From Fibrella forsythiae (GTDB taxonomy: Bacteria; Bacteroidota; Bacteroidia; Cytophagales; Spirosomataceae), in NCBI RefSeq assembly GCF_017353175.1, contig NZ_JAFMYW010000012.1, forward strand, positions 62,001 through 126,000: a stretch of 64,000 nt of DNA. The letters are read 5' to 3'. Shown here piece after piece: positions 33,751-43,190 of this stretch. The notes under the pieces were generated by a model, which did not search any database, was not told the DNA's origin, and worked only from the letters and a program-made list of their open reading frames with translations. Position 1 is the first letter of the stretch, and each line of letters starts with the position of its first letter. The position numbers and the translations under genes are program-made.

Positions 33751-34223
33751 CTGGTAAGGCAACAGCACCAATGGTCAGTCTACGAACGTCAGCATGAACT
33801 CTAACCTGAGCAGAGGCTTTATATGGTGAGCCAATAGTAAGCCTGCCGATTGCGCAAAAAGACCTTGGCCATCACGGCATGAGTGTGTCGAGGCTGGCGA
33901 GCAACTTACTAGTATCAGTTTCATATGTCGCCAAGCCTGCTGACTCAGCCAATCACGATTATAACTTGGAGAAGCCCTTTAGTGATTTGGGCGGTCAGTA
34001 TGCGTAGCGTCCCGATGCTGATTATCCATGTGTGGCTTCTCCGTGGATAACGGCAATAATCCGTTTAAAGCAATCGCGCCACGCTTTGAGTCATCGTTAT
34101 AGCGTTCAAAAAGCTTATGGGTTCTCCACTACCTGCGTCGTTTCATGGCCTTGGGTAGTGGTGATAAAAACCTATGTTCACTGATACTGATTGCTGCTGA
34201 TCAGCCATACTTCACTATAAAAC
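33751..34223. other. Intergenic stretch, no firm gene
   Basis: About 470 bases without a supportable gene. A plus-strand frame near 34050-34265 reads DNGNNPFKAIAPRFESSL, a stop, then RRFMALGSGDKNLCSLILIA and more; it could be a decayed gene but I recognise no family. Confidence 0.25.
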
Positions 34224-34283
34224 AGCACCTAACAACACTGGCAACCGCTCAGAAAAAGCTGGTTGGCTAGGTTGTTAGGTGCT
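34224..34283. terminator. 13-bp inverted repeat downstream of the SRPBCC gene
   Basis: Perfect arms AGCACCTAACAAC / GTTGTTAGGTGCT with a 34-nt loop that pairs partly (CAACC/GGTTG), ending 22 bases from the convergent SRPBCC stop. Likely a 3'-end structure for that gene. Confidence 0.5.
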
Positions 34284-34304
34284 TCAAAACCGGCTGGTGG
34301 ATGT

Positions 34305-34769
34305 TTAGGCTGCGACCGTGGTTAGCGCTGTGCGGGGGCGTACGGTGGCGATTCGCCTCAGGGTAAGCAGATCGCGCTGAATTTGCTGACTGAACAGTTC
34401 GTGGGTAAGGGCAGGCAGCAGTTTATAAAGACCCGTGGGCTCAATCGTCAGTTCGTAGGTAAACCTGGTTTGGTTGGGAGCTACTGCCTCGAACAGCCGT
34501 TTTCCCTGTATGCTCATAGCCGTGTTTACAGTGCGGAAAGCCAGTCGGCAGTTGGGCTCTACGGCCTCAATGACGGCTGTCATCGTAAAATAGTTTCCCT
34601 GGTAACTCATGGCTTCCTGAAAGGTCATCCCTACATAGGGGAGGCCCGGTGTAGTCTGCTTACGCGAGAGGTTCATTCGCCAGAGCAGGTCATTTTCTAG
34701 GTTGCCGGCCAGTGCGAATACCTCGGCAACGGGCCGGTTTATCAGTTCGGTAACTTGACAAGTGATCAT
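34305..34769 (-). CDS. SRPBCC-fold (polyketide cyclase/START-like) protein
   Basis: Soluble protein of 154 residues with the SRPBCC layout: an opening strand plus INRPVAEVFALAGNLENDLLW helix typical of polyketide cyclase/dehydrase-like proteins, central strands (YFTMTAVIEAVEPNCRLAFR, TRFTYELTIEPTG) and a long C-terminal helix (ELFSQQIQRDLLTLRRI). The fold makes a cavity for hydrophobic ligands; the ligand is unknown. No operon partner. Confidence 0.75.
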   Translation of the reverse strand: MITCQVTELINRPVAEVFALAGNLENDLLWRMNLSRKQTTPGLPYVGMTFQEAMSYQGNYFTMTAVIEAVEPNCRLAFRTVNTAMSIQGKRLFEAVAPNQTRFTYELTIEPTGLYKLLPALTHELFSQQIQRDLLTLRRIATVRPRTALTTVAA

Positions 34770-34821
34770 ACTATGTTTGGTTTAAGAGCAATATGGCTGT
34801 TTAAGGTCTGCGGGAGGTAAC

Positions 34822-34955
34822 AGGCGACTAGTGGCAGCAGGTAGGCAACCGAACGTTTCGCATTCTGAAGGCTGGTGTTGCCGTTGCTCGTTTTTAGGTA
34901 CGTGCCGCGAGCCTTGACCTGAAGGATGCCAGACCGGCTTTCATCGCCACGCTCA
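34822..34955 (-). pseudogene. C-terminal fragment of an outer-membrane beta-barrel gene
   Basis: The minus strand encodes LQVKARGTYLKTSNGNTSLQ and NAKRSVAYLLPLVA, matching LHIEARGTYLVTDQANVSLQ NGKLSVAYLIPLGG at the end of the intact protein encoded at 24859-25776. Nucleotide similarity extends slightly upstream in a different frame (SVAMKAG). The rest of the gene is absent. Confidence 0.8.
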
Positions 34956-35319
34956 ACTACTATCGTGTTCGCTCACGAACAGACCCACACAAACTGCTAC
35001 TTTTTACTGCGCTGTTTATCAATGGGTTAAAAAGCAGCAGTACATCTACCGCAAAACTGATAGACTTTTTCCCTATTACATCGCTCGTTTCGAATGAATT
35101 GACGTATTCACGGGTCGAACCGGCGAAACAGGCTATTGAAGAGAGAAGTAGGCCTCAATGGCTGCGACCTACAACCACCAGGAAAAACGCTGGTTCATGG
35201 CTCCTTTTTGGCCTAGGTGAAACAGTGGTAAACGGGCATCTTGGCCGAGTTGTACATGACTTAACGCCGTAGGTTGAGGTCGGGCCGTGACACGCCAGCG
35301 CCATCTGGCCTCCGTTCCC
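34956..35319. other. Intergenic stretch, no recognised gene
   Basis: About 360 bases. One plus-strand frame includes WVKKQQYIYRKTDRLFPYYI before a TGA and might be a gene scrap; no family recognised. The remainder leads into a terminator-like hairpin. Confidence 0.2.
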
Positions 35320-35366
35320 AAAGCCGTTTTTCGCTCCGTTTCAACAGCGGCTTTTTTACGTTTCAG
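35320..35366 (+). terminator. Terminator-like element before the RND efflux operon
   Basis: Arms AAAGCCGTT and AGCGGCTTTTTT (one mismatch) around a loop containing CTCCGTTTC, followed by ACGTTTCAG. A diverged copy of the GCCGCTT/GCGGC-TTTTTCCGTTTCA element, 160 bases before the adaptor gene. Confidence 0.5.
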
Positions 35367-35524
35367 CCTGACTTTGTCCACATTCATAACGCTTGCTGTG
35401 GTGCCAGATACGTAGCCTCCCAACCTTTACATCGCTTTTCGGAGCCAACCTCTTTTTAAACCGGCCACCTACCGACCTGCCCAGTGATGACAGGCCGACG
35501 ATGACCACATCTGGACAACTACAC

Positions 35525-36577
35525 ATGAAAAAGTTAGGCACTATCATCGTTATCCTGGCCTGCATGGGGGGCACGACCTCCTTGCTGATGAGCAACAAGC
35601 AGAAACAGGCAGGACAGATTCGTGATGCGCAGAAACCCCTTGTCACAACCGTGTCTACAGCCCCTGTCACCCAGCAATCCTTTTCGGAGGCAGCGCAGTA
35701 CGTGGGCAAAACCGAGTGCTGGCGCGAAGTGACCATGAACGCCACCACACAGGGTACCATCCGCACCCTTACCGCCCACCTCGACGGACCTGTGCGCGAA
35801 GGGCAGCCTCTGCTCACGGTAGATACTGAACTAACCAACATTGCCCTAGCCCAGGCCGACGCGCAACTACACAAAGCCCAGACCGATCTGGCCCGCTACG
35901 AAACGCTGCATCGCGAAAACAACGTACCCACCACCGACGTGGAAAACGCCCGATTGCAGGTACGTACCCTGGAGACTCAACGGCTTACCCTTCGTAAGCA
36001 ACTCCGCGAGGCGGTCGTGAAATCCCCCATCAGTGGCATAGTGACCACCAAACTGGTTGAACCTGGCATGTTTATAGCGCCCGGTTCTCCCTTAATGACC
36101 ATCACCGACATGTCAGCGGTGAAATTGGTGGTGGGCGTTCCCGAAGCTGAAGTTGGTCAGTTTCGGCCCGGTCGACAGGTGGTGGTGCAGTTCGACATGT
36201 ACCCCGGTCAGTCGGTAACGGGCATAGTGCGACAGATCCGGTTGAAAGGTGGCGATACGGGTAAGTTTCCGGTCGAAATTCGGGTTAACAATACCCCCAA
36301 CGTTCCACTTCGGGTGGGGATGACAGCCAGCATTTCAGTGCCCAACGCCAGCCGGGCCAGTGGCCTGGCGATCCCCCGCACGGCCCTTGTTACCACCAGC
36401 GCCACGCCCGCCGTATACGTCATACAGGGCAAACATCTCAGCCTGCGCTCTATCCAGCCCGGCCACACCTTCGGCACTACACTGCTGGTTAACAAAGGCT
36501 TACAAGCTGGTGAACAAGTTATTATCAGCGGCACGGAAGGGTTGAAAGAAGGACAAACTGTAGTCGTAAGCCAATAA
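35525..36577 (+). CDS. RND efflux periplasmic adaptor (MFP/HlyD family)
   Basis: Membrane-fusion protein of 350 residues that bridges the inner-membrane RND pump and outer-membrane channel. N-terminal signal or anchor MKKLGTIIVILACMGG (possible lipobox-like ILAC, Cys12); lipoyl-like half-motifs GTIRTLTAHLDGPVREGQPL and VVKSPISGIVTTKLVEPGMF; between them a helical hairpin (ALAQADAQLHKAQTDLARYE ... LETQRLTLRKQL); then beta-barrel and C-terminal domains ending LKEGQTVVVSQ. The start at 35525 puts the signal at the N-terminus; an upstream in-frame ATG at 35501 is possible. Five bases separate it from the pump gene: clearly one operon. Confidence 0.93.
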   Translation: MKKLGTIIVILACMGGTTSLLMSNKQKQAGQIRDAQKPLVTTVSTAPVTQQSFSEAAQYVGKTECWREVTMNATTQGTIRTLTAHLDGPVREGQPLLTVDTELTNIALAQADAQLHKAQTDLARYETLHRENNVPTTDVENARLQVRTLETQRLTLRKQLREAVVKSPISGIVTTKLVEPGMFIAPGSPLMTITDMSAVKLVVGVPEAEVGQFRPGRQVVVQFDMYPGQSVTGIVRQIRLKGGDTGKFPVEIRVNNTPNVPLRVGMTASISVPNASRASGLAIPRTALVTTSATPAVYVIQGKHLSLRSIQPGHTFGTTLLVNKGLQAGEQVIISGTEGLKEGQTVVVSQ

Positions 36578-36582
36578 GAATT

Positions 36583-39500
36583 ATGAAACTTACTCTCCTT
36601 TCCATCACCCGCCCCATTTTGGTGATTGTCCTGTTTGTAGTACTGGGCATTCTGGGGCTGTATTCGTACACGCAGATGCGGTACGAACTCCTGCCAAACA
36701 TGTCGATTCCGTTTATTATCGTCACAACGCCCTATCCGGGTGCATCGCCGACGGAGGTTGAACTCGGGCTGACCAAGCCCATTGAAGATGCCGTTTCGTC
36801 GGCTGATCGGATCAAGCGCGTAACGTCGTTGTCCCTCGAGAACGTCTCGGTCGTTATGGTCGAATTCAAGCACGATGTAGACGTCGACAAGGCGCAGCAG
36901 GATGTGCAGCGTAAGGTCAACACCGTAACGGGTACGTTGCCGACGGGGGCTAAAACGCCCACCCTCGACCGGTTTTCACTCACCGAACGGCCCGTCGTGC
37001 AGGTAGCAGCCAACAGTAACCTGTCAGATCTGGAATTGGGTACGTTACTCAAAACACAGATCAAGCCCCGGCTATCGCAGGTGGCGGGCGTGGGTCAGGT
37101 GCAGTTTGTAGGCCTGCCCGAAGCTGAGGTGAGTATTGCCCTCGACGCCGCCAGACTACGCGCACTTAACCTGTCTACGATACAGGTGGTCGGAGCCATT
37201 CGTACAGCAAACCTAAATGTACCGTCGGGGAGCGTTCGCGATACCGACGCGGCCTATTCGGTGCGCGTTGTGGGTAAATCCGATGCCCTCGATCACCTCC
37301 GCGACATTGTGGTATATCGAAGTCCAGCGGGCCAAAAAGTACTTCTGGGCGATGTGGCGTCTATTTCGTTGACACCCAAAGAACTGGAAAACAAGAGCCG
37401 ATACATGGTGGCCTCCGACACCGCCCAACCCGAAAGCCACGCCGCCGTGGGTATTCTGGTGAAAAAACAAGCGGGTGCCAACAACGTCGACGTAAGTGCC
37501 GCCGTACGCAAGACGCTGACCCAACTCGAACAGGACTACGCGTCGTCGGGCCTGCGCTTCACCATTGCGCAGGACGGTTCAGAGTTTACACTGGCGGCGG
37601 CAACGGCCGTTAACCACGACCTGATGCTGGCCATTGGACTGGTGGCGCTGGTGATGTTTGTCTTTTTACACAGCCTGCGATCGTCGCTGATAGTAATGGT
37701 GGCTATTCCCGCCTCGCTGCTGTCAACGTTCATTTTCATGAACCTGCTGGGCTTCTCGCTTAACCTGCTTACGCTGTTGGCCCTCTCACTGGTGATCGGT
37801 ATCCTGGTCGACGACTCCATCGTGGTGCTCGAAAGCATTTACCAGCGCATGGAAAAAGACGGTGCTTCGTCGGATGAAGGCCGAAAGGCGGCGGCGCTGA
37901 ACGGGCGTAGCGACATTGGCTTTGCGGCCATCGCCATTACGCTCGTCGACGTGGTCGTGTTTGTCCCGCTGTCGTTCTCGCCGGGGCTGGTGGGTGATCT
38001 GGTACGCGAGTTTTCGCTCGTGGTGGTCATCTCCACGCTTTTCAGCCTGCTGGTATCGTTCACGCTCACGCCCATGATCGCCTCGCGCTTTGGTAAGGTC
38101 GAACACCTGACCCGCAACACCCTCATGGGCCGGTTTGGCCTGGGTTTCGAACGGCAATTTGCACGACTGTCGGCGGCCTACATGCAATTGCTGAAATACA
38201 CGCTACACTACCGAAAAACCACCGTTCTGATCACATTTGGGCTGTTTATGATAGCCCTCATGCTTCCCGGCGCGGGCTTCATCGGTGGGGAGTTTATGGC
38301 CCCCGCCGACAAAGGTGAGATCAATGTGGTACTGCAATTTCCCGAAGGCTATAAGCTCGAGCAGACCGACGCGATGGCGAAGCTGTTCGAGAAGAAACTG
38401 TACCGCCTGCCCGAGGTGCGGCGCGTGTTTACCAACGTGGGAGCCAACCCAGAAGGCTGGTCGGGGCTACCCACCAGCAAAAACGCCGTAGAATTCGCAG
38501 TGGCTTTCGCGCCCCGCAACGAGCGCGATAAAGACCTGAACGCCCTGACGCGCGAGGTAAAAGAACTGGCGGTGCAAATACCCGGTGCGCGGGTGAGGGC
38601 TTACCCGCTGGGGCTGCTGGGTAGCGACGGTGCCGCTCCCATTGTGCTGATGGTAAGCGGCAGTAACCGAGACGTGCTTCGCCGCGAAACCACCCGCCTC
38701 ACCGAGGCTATGCGGCAGATTCCCGGCACCGCCGACGTGCGTTTTTCGGGCAACGTGCGCAAGCCAGAACTGGCTATTGCCGTCGACCAGGAAAAGCTGG
38801 CGCGCTATGGCCTCACCACTGAAGCCGTGGGCATGGCTATCCGCACGGCACTGGCGGGCTTCGACGACCTTAGCATGCAACAGGATAACCAAATTGTGAC
38901 CATGCGGGTACGATTTGCCGAGGCGTTCCGGAACCATACCCAACAGATGGGCCAGCTCACCCTGACAAATGCCTACGGGCAGCCCGTTGAGCTGCGGCAG
39001 GTAGCCACCATTCGCGAAACATTCGACCCGGCTATTCTGGAGCGCAAAGACCGCGAGAACTCTATGACCATCACCTCGCAAGCCGTGGGCCGACCCTCAG
39101 GCGACATTGGCGTCGATATTCAGAAGGCCGTGGCCTACCTGAAGATCGACCCGTCGGTGCAGATCACTTACGGTGGCGACCTCGAAATGCAGGACGATTC
39201 ATTCGGCAAACTAGGGCTGATGTTCCTGGCGGCCATCGTGTTCATGTACCTCGTGATGGTGGCGCTCTACAACTCGTGGGCCTACCCGTTTGTGGTGCTC
39301 TTTTCCATACCGGTGGCCCTTTTCGGTGCCCTGTTTGCCCTGGCGCTGAGTATGAACTCGCTCAATGTGTTCACCATCCTGGGCCTGATCATGATGCTGG
39401 GTTTGGTGGCCAAAAACGCTATCCTGCTGGTGGAACGTACCAACGAAAACCGCGAACGGGGCCTTACGGTGGTCGACGCTCTGCTCGACGCGGGTCACGT

Positions 39501-41139
39501 GCGGCTGCGTCCCATCCTGATGACTACGCTGGCAATGGTGATCGGAATGCTGCCCATTGCGCTGGCCACCGGCCCTGGGGCCGAACAAAAAACGGGCCTC
39601 GCCTGGGCGCTTATCGGTGGCCTCAGCAGTTCCATGTTCCTCACGCTGATCTTCGTGCCGGTAGTGTATTACTATATAGCAAGACTGATTGGGGCGAAAA
39701 AAAAGAAGCATGGAGGAGAGAGACGTGGAGACGATGTGGCTCCGCTGGCGAAAAAAAGACGGCTCGCGTTGGCCCCATTGGCGGTGGTGGTTCTGTTGCT
39801 GCTCGGTGGCAATACCCTAGCGCAACCTGTTCCTGCCTTTCCTGCTTCTTCACCCTCTTCTTTTTCCCTTTCGTTGCAAGACGCCGCTAACTTGGTTCGA
39901 CAGCAGAACGGCGAGGTGCGGGTGGCCCGACTGGGTGTGCAAAAAGCTGAGTCGCTGACCGACGAAACCCGCCGCCTGAGCCTGCCCACGGTAAACGGAT
40001 CGGTTCAATACCAACGCAATATCAGCGCACCCGTGTTTTTCTTCCCCGCCTTCTCTATTACGCCCGACGGTGGTTTTTCGCTCGACAATACCCACATGAC
40101 CCCCGTTACGGCGGCCCTTCAAAACCAATATAATGCGGGCCTGACCGTTGCCGTGCCCCTGCTACAGCCCAGCCTCCGGGTGGCCCGGCAGCAGGCCGTG
40201 GTTGGGCAAAAGGTGGCCTTTGAGCAGGTACGTGCTGTCACGAATCGGCAGGTAACTGATATTAAGAAGCTGTACCTCAATACTTTGCTGGCCAAAGAGC
40301 AACGGGTGCTGCTAGCACAAAGTATTGGCCGCGCCGAGCAGGCGCTGCGCGAAGTACGTAACCTCTACCGGGCGCAGCTGGTCACCGATGCCGACACACT
40401 ACGGGCCTTTGTGGAGGTTGAAAACCTGAGACCTACTTTGTCTAAACTCGACCGGTTGGGGCGGCTGTTAAAGGGTCAACTTCTGGTGCTCACGGGCCTC
40501 CCCGCCAATACCGACCTGGTGCTGACCGACTCGCTGACGTACCCGGATGCGGTTGTCCTGGCCGAAGAAAGCAGCATTGAGGGAGCCTATAACCAGCGTC
40601 CCGAACTTCGTCAACTGGCGTTGGGGGTTGCCGCTAATGAGTTGCAGGCGCAGCTGGAGCAGGTACGTCGTCGGCTCACGCTGAATGCGTTTGGGCAAGT
40701 GGGTACGTTGTCACAAACCAGCAATTTCCGGTTTTCCGACAGTCGCTGGCCGGTAGTGAGCTTCGTGGGGTTGCAACTGAACGTACCCATTTTCAACGCC
40801 GCCACTGCTCCTAAACTACAACAGGCGCGGCTGGCGCAACAGCAGGCGCAGGAGCAACTTCGCTATACCAAAACGGCCATTGCCAACGAGGTACGTTCGT
40901 GCCTGTACGCCCTTGCTGAAGCCCGCGACCGCATCCTGTCTCAGGCGGGCGTGGTCCGGGCTGCCGAACGGAGTTATAGCCGCACCGAGAGCCGCTACCG
41001 GCAGGGCATCGCTAAACTAGGCGACCTCACCGATGCCGAACTGGCTCTCCGCCAGGCGCAGACCAACCGCCTTCAAGCCATCTATGATTACCAGGTGGCA
41101 CAGGTAGAACTGGAGCGTGCCAAAGGCGAGGTGGAGTGA
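36583..41139 (+). CDS. RND efflux permease fused to a TolC-like outer-membrane channel
   Basis: One 1518-residue frame joins two proteins usually encoded separately. Residues 1-1040 are an AcrB-type RND permease: TM1 ITRPILVIVLFVVLGILGL, the TM4 proton-relay acidic pair in GILVDDSIVVLE, two large periplasmic loops, TM12 MFLTLIFVPVVYYYIA. A basic linker KKKKHGGERRGDDVAPLAKK (about 1045-1063) is followed by a hydrophobic segment with a signal-peptidase-like end (LAVVVLLLLGG then NTLAQ). Residues about 1090-1518 are an outer-membrane efflux protein with long helices and two repeats (SLQDAANLVRQQNGEVRVAR, LGDLTDAELALRQAQTNRLQ). The internal signal may be cleaved to release the channel. Substrate unknown; HAE-type drug or lipid efflux is likely. 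Confidence 0.9.
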   Translation: MKLTLLSITRPILVIVLFVVLGILGLYSYTQMRYELLPNMSIPFIIVTTPYPGASPTEVELGLTKPIEDAVSSADRIKRVTSLSLENVSVVMVEFKHDVDVDKAQQDVQRKVNTVTGTLPTGAKTPTLDRFSLTERPVVQVAANSNLSDLELGTLLKTQIKPRLSQVAGVGQVQFVGLPEAEVSIALDAARLRALNLSTIQVVGAIRTANLNVPSGSVRDTDAAYSVRVVGKSDALDHLRDIVVYRSPAGQKVLLGDVASISLTPKELENKSRYMVASDTAQPESHAAVGILVKKQAGANNVDVSAAVRKTLTQLEQDYASSGLRFTIAQDGSEFTLAAATAVNHDLMLAIGLVALVMFVFLHSLRSSLIVMVAIPASLLSTFIFMNLLGFSLNLLTLLALSLVIGILVDDSIVVLESIYQRMEKDGASSDEGRKAAALNGRSDIGFAAIAITLVDVVVFVPLSFSPGLVGDLVREFSLVVVISTLFSLLVSFTLTPMIASRFGKVEHLTRNTLMGRFGLGFERQFARLSAAYMQLLKYTLHYRKTTVLITFGLFMIALMLPGAGFIGGEFMAPADKGEINVVLQFPEGYKLEQTDAMAKLFEKKLYRLPEVRRVFTNVGANPEGWSGLPTSKNAVEFAVAFAPRNERDKDLNALTREVKELAVQIPGARVRAYPLGLLGSDGAAPIVLMVSGSNRDVLRRETTRLTEAMRQIPGTADVRFSGNVRKPELAIAVDQEKLARYGLTTEAVGMAIRTALAGFDDLSMQQDNQIVTMRVRFAEAFRNHTQQMGQLTLTNAYGQPVELRQVATIRETFDPAILERKDRENSMTITSQAVGRPSGDIGVDIQKAVAYLKIDPSVQITYGGDLEMQDDSFGKLGLMFLAAIVFMYLVMVALYNSWAYPFVVLFSIPVALFGALFALALSMNSLNVFTILGLIMMLGLVAKNAILLVERTNENRERGLTVVDALLDAGHVRLRPILMTTLAMVIGMLPIALATGPGAEQKTGLAWALIGGLSSSMFLTLIFVPVVYYYIARLIGAKKKKHGGERRGDDVAPLAKKRRLALAPLAVVVLLLLGGNTLAQPVPAFPASSPSSFSLSLQDAANLVRQQNGEVRVARLGVQKAESLTDETRRLSLPTVNGSVQYQRNISAPVFFFPAFSITPDGGFSLDNTHMTPVTAALQNQYNAGLTVAVPLLQPSLRVARQQAVVGQKVAFEQVRAVTNRQVTDIKKLYLNTLLAKEQRVLLAQSIGRAEQALREVRNLYRAQLVTDADTLRAFVEVENLRPTLSKLDRLGRLLKGQLLVLTGLPANTDLVLTDSLTYPDAVVLAEESSIEGAYNQRPELRQLALGVAANELQAQLEQVRRRLTLNAFGQVGTLSQTSNFRFSDSRWPVVSFVGLQLNVPIFNAATAPKLQQARLAQQQAQEQLRYTKTAIANEVRSCLYALAEARDRILSQAGVVRAAERSYSRTESRYRQGIAKLGDLTDAELALRQAQTNRLQAIYDYQVAQVELERAKGEVE

Positions 41140-41254
41140 TGGCCAAAACTTGACTGTTACTTCTATCACACTAGCCTGTGGGAACGCAGGCTAGTGCGTA
41201 ATCCTCTTACTAGTCGGGAGTTGGACACTGAATCCACCCTTGTACAAGACGACT

Positions 41255-41280
41255 AAAAGCCGCTTCATAGGCGGCTTTTT
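41255..41280 (+). terminator. Terminator-like element before the cytochrome gene
   Basis: AAAAGCCGC-TTCATAG-GCGGCTTTTT, a perfect 9-bp stem with a T5 tract, then CCGGTTCA. It lies 115 bases after the RND stop and about 100 bases before the cytochrome ATG. Confidence 0.75.
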
Positions 41281-41383
41281 CCGGTTCAGCTGACCAAGTC
41301 TTGAAGGAATACAGGCAGGCGGGCAACTTTGTTACAATCAACCTGCTCAGACTGTCCAACCTCTTTTTAATCAATTCACAACC

Positions 41384-42364
41384 ATGAAAAAAGTCATGAA
41401 AATCCTCGGCCTCGTGCTTGGCAGCGTAGTGCTGCTTTTGGCCGGCTTCTGCGGGTACGTTGCCGCCGTGGGGGTACCCACCTACGACCCACCCGCCCTG
41501 CCTAAGATCACCGTCGACGTTACACCCGCCCGCGTGGCGCGGGGTGAGGTCATCGCCCAGATCCAGTGTATGGCCTGCCATGCCGACAAAGACAACCGGG
41601 TCACAGGCAAACACATGACCGACGTACCCTCCATGTTTGGCACTATCTATACCAAAAATATTACGCAGGATAAAGAAAAAGGAATCGGCAACTGGACTGA
41701 CGGCGAACTACTCTACTTCCTGCGCACGGGCGTACGCCGCGACGGTTCCTATGCCTTCATCATGCCACAGTATCCTAACCTGTCCGACGAAGACCTGATG
41801 GCCGTGGTGGCGTGGCTAAAGTCAGACCGGTTTCCGGTGCAGGCGGCCAAAGCAGAGCCGAAGCCATCGGAGTTGAGCTTCGTGTCTAAACTACTAACCC
41901 ACACGATGATGAAGCCGGAGGCTTATCCAACCTCGTTTATTGCCATGCCCGACACCAATAACATGGTGGCCCTGGGCAAATACACCGCTGATGCGTTCGG
42001 CGACTGCTTCGCCTGCCACTCCGGCGACCTGGTAAAGCAAGATAAAGTGCATACCGAAAAAACTGAAGGCTATTACGGCGGCGGGATTGAACTGATGGAT
42101 GAAAAGGGACAAAAAATTATCACACCCAATCTTACCTTCGACGAGCAGACGGGCATCGCCAGAAAGTACACCAAAGATCAGTTCATCCGGGCCGTGAAAG
42201 GCGGTGTACGGCCCGATGGTAGTGTCCTGCGCTACCCGATGGCTCCCAAAATGGCGCTGTCGGACCGGGAGGTGGGTGCCATTTACGAATACCTGAAAAC
42301 GGTACCCAAGATTAATAACGACATTGCCAAAAGAACCGTCGAATTGCAACTGACGCAGAAATAG
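41384..42364 (+). CDS. Membrane-anchored or exported dihaem cytochrome c
   Basis: Predicted periplasmic c-type cytochrome of 326 residues with an N-terminal hydrophobic segment (ILGLVLGSVVLLLAGFCGYV) serving as anchor or signal. Two haem sites, CMACH (residues 62-66) and CFACH (208-212), define two cytochrome c domains; PMAPKM and IMPQYP offer axial Met candidates. It would shuttle electrons, perhaps for an unidentified periplasmic dehydrogenase or oxidase. This is the only intact copy of three in the window: a full-length broken copy is at 53600 and a half-copy at 24499. Confidence 0.9.
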   Translation: MKKVMKILGLVLGSVVLLLAGFCGYVAAVGVPTYDPPALPKITVDVTPARVARGEVIAQIQCMACHADKDNRVTGKHMTDVPSMFGTIYTKNITQDKEKGIGNWTDGELLYFLRTGVRRDGSYAFIMPQYPNLSDEDLMAVVAWLKSDRFPVQAAKAEPKPSELSFVSKLLTHTMMKPEAYPTSFIAMPDTNNMVALGKYTADAFGDCFACHSGDLVKQDKVHTEKTEGYYGGGIELMDEKGQKIITPNLTFDEQTGIARKYTKDQFIRAVKGGVRPDGSVLRYPMAPKMALSDREVGAIYEYLKTVPKINNDIAKRTVELQLTQK

Positions 42365-42562
42365 GCAGGTAATCGCAGCCGATTGTAAGCTGGCACCGAC
42401 TGATCAATCTGCTGACAACCAGGAGGATAAACTATGCTAAACACCGTCTTTCTGGGAACCAACCCGTCTGTAGCTGTGCAGGAACACGGTGTTCAGTCAT
42501 CATTCTGACACTCATTGTGCGTTTGTCTGGCTATCGCACCACATACATAAATACTATTGCCA

Positions 42563-43186
42563 ATGGCTACGCCATATCAACTTTTCATCTTTGACTTCGA
42601 CGGTACATTGGCCGACTCCTTTCCGCTGTTTGTACGGTCGTTTAATGCCGTAGCCGGGGGATATGGCATTAAACCCATGAACCTGGCCGAACTCGATCAG
42701 TTACGAACGTTAGGCTCCCGGCAACTGATGCAGCAACTGCATATTTCGGCCTGGAAAGTACCGTTGGTTGCCTATTCGGTTCGTCGGTTAATGACGCGCG
42801 GCCTTGAGGAGGTATATCTGTTCAAGGGCGTACCTGACCTGTTACGAACAGCCATTGAGGCGCATAAGCAAGTGGCAATTGTCAGTTCGAATAGCGAAGC
42901 CAACGTTCGGCGGGTGCTGGGGCCGGAGTTGGCCTCATTGGTTAGCCATTACCAGTGTGGTACAGCCCTTTTTGGCAAAGCTCGGGCCTTTAGGCAGGTG
43001 ATTCGACGGGCTGGGGTCAGCTCATCCGAGGCGTTGTGCATTGGTGATGAAATCCGGGATTATGAAGCGGCCCGATCTGAAGGTTTGGCATTTGGGGGCG
43101 TTAGCTGGGGGTACACGCAACCTGACACATTACGGGCCTTGCCTAATGCCTACTTTTTCGAAGCCATAAGTGACATCGCCTACTAG
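42563..43186 (+). CDS. HAD-superfamily phosphatase (phosphoglycolate phosphatase-like)
   Basis: Cytoplasmic HAD hydrolase of 207 residues. Motif I is FDFDGTLADS (nucleophile and acid Asp near residues 11 and 13); motif II is VAIVSSNSEANV; the motif III Lys lies near GKARAFRQVI; motif IV is CIGDEIRDYEAAR. A helical cap follows motif I, as in Gph/PGP-type enzymes. Start at ATG 42563. It converges on kinase 5 with only four bases between the stops. Confidence 0.88.
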   Translation: MATPYQLFIFDFDGTLADSFPLFVRSFNAVAGGYGIKPMNLAELDQLRTLGSRQLMQQLHISAWKVPLVAYSVRRLMTRGLEEVYLFKGVPDLLRTAIEAHKQVAIVSSNSEANVRRVLGPELASLVSHYQCGTALFGKARAFRQVIRRAGVSSSEALCIGDEIRDYEAARSEGLAFGGVSWGYTQPDTLRALPNAYFFEAISDIAY

Positions 43187-43190
43187 TAGC

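Noticed and set aside
39211-39711. 166-codon His/Gln-rich minus-strand frame opposite the RND gene
   Set aside because: Low-complexity antisense frame caused by codon bias of the RND gene; no start context or family match.
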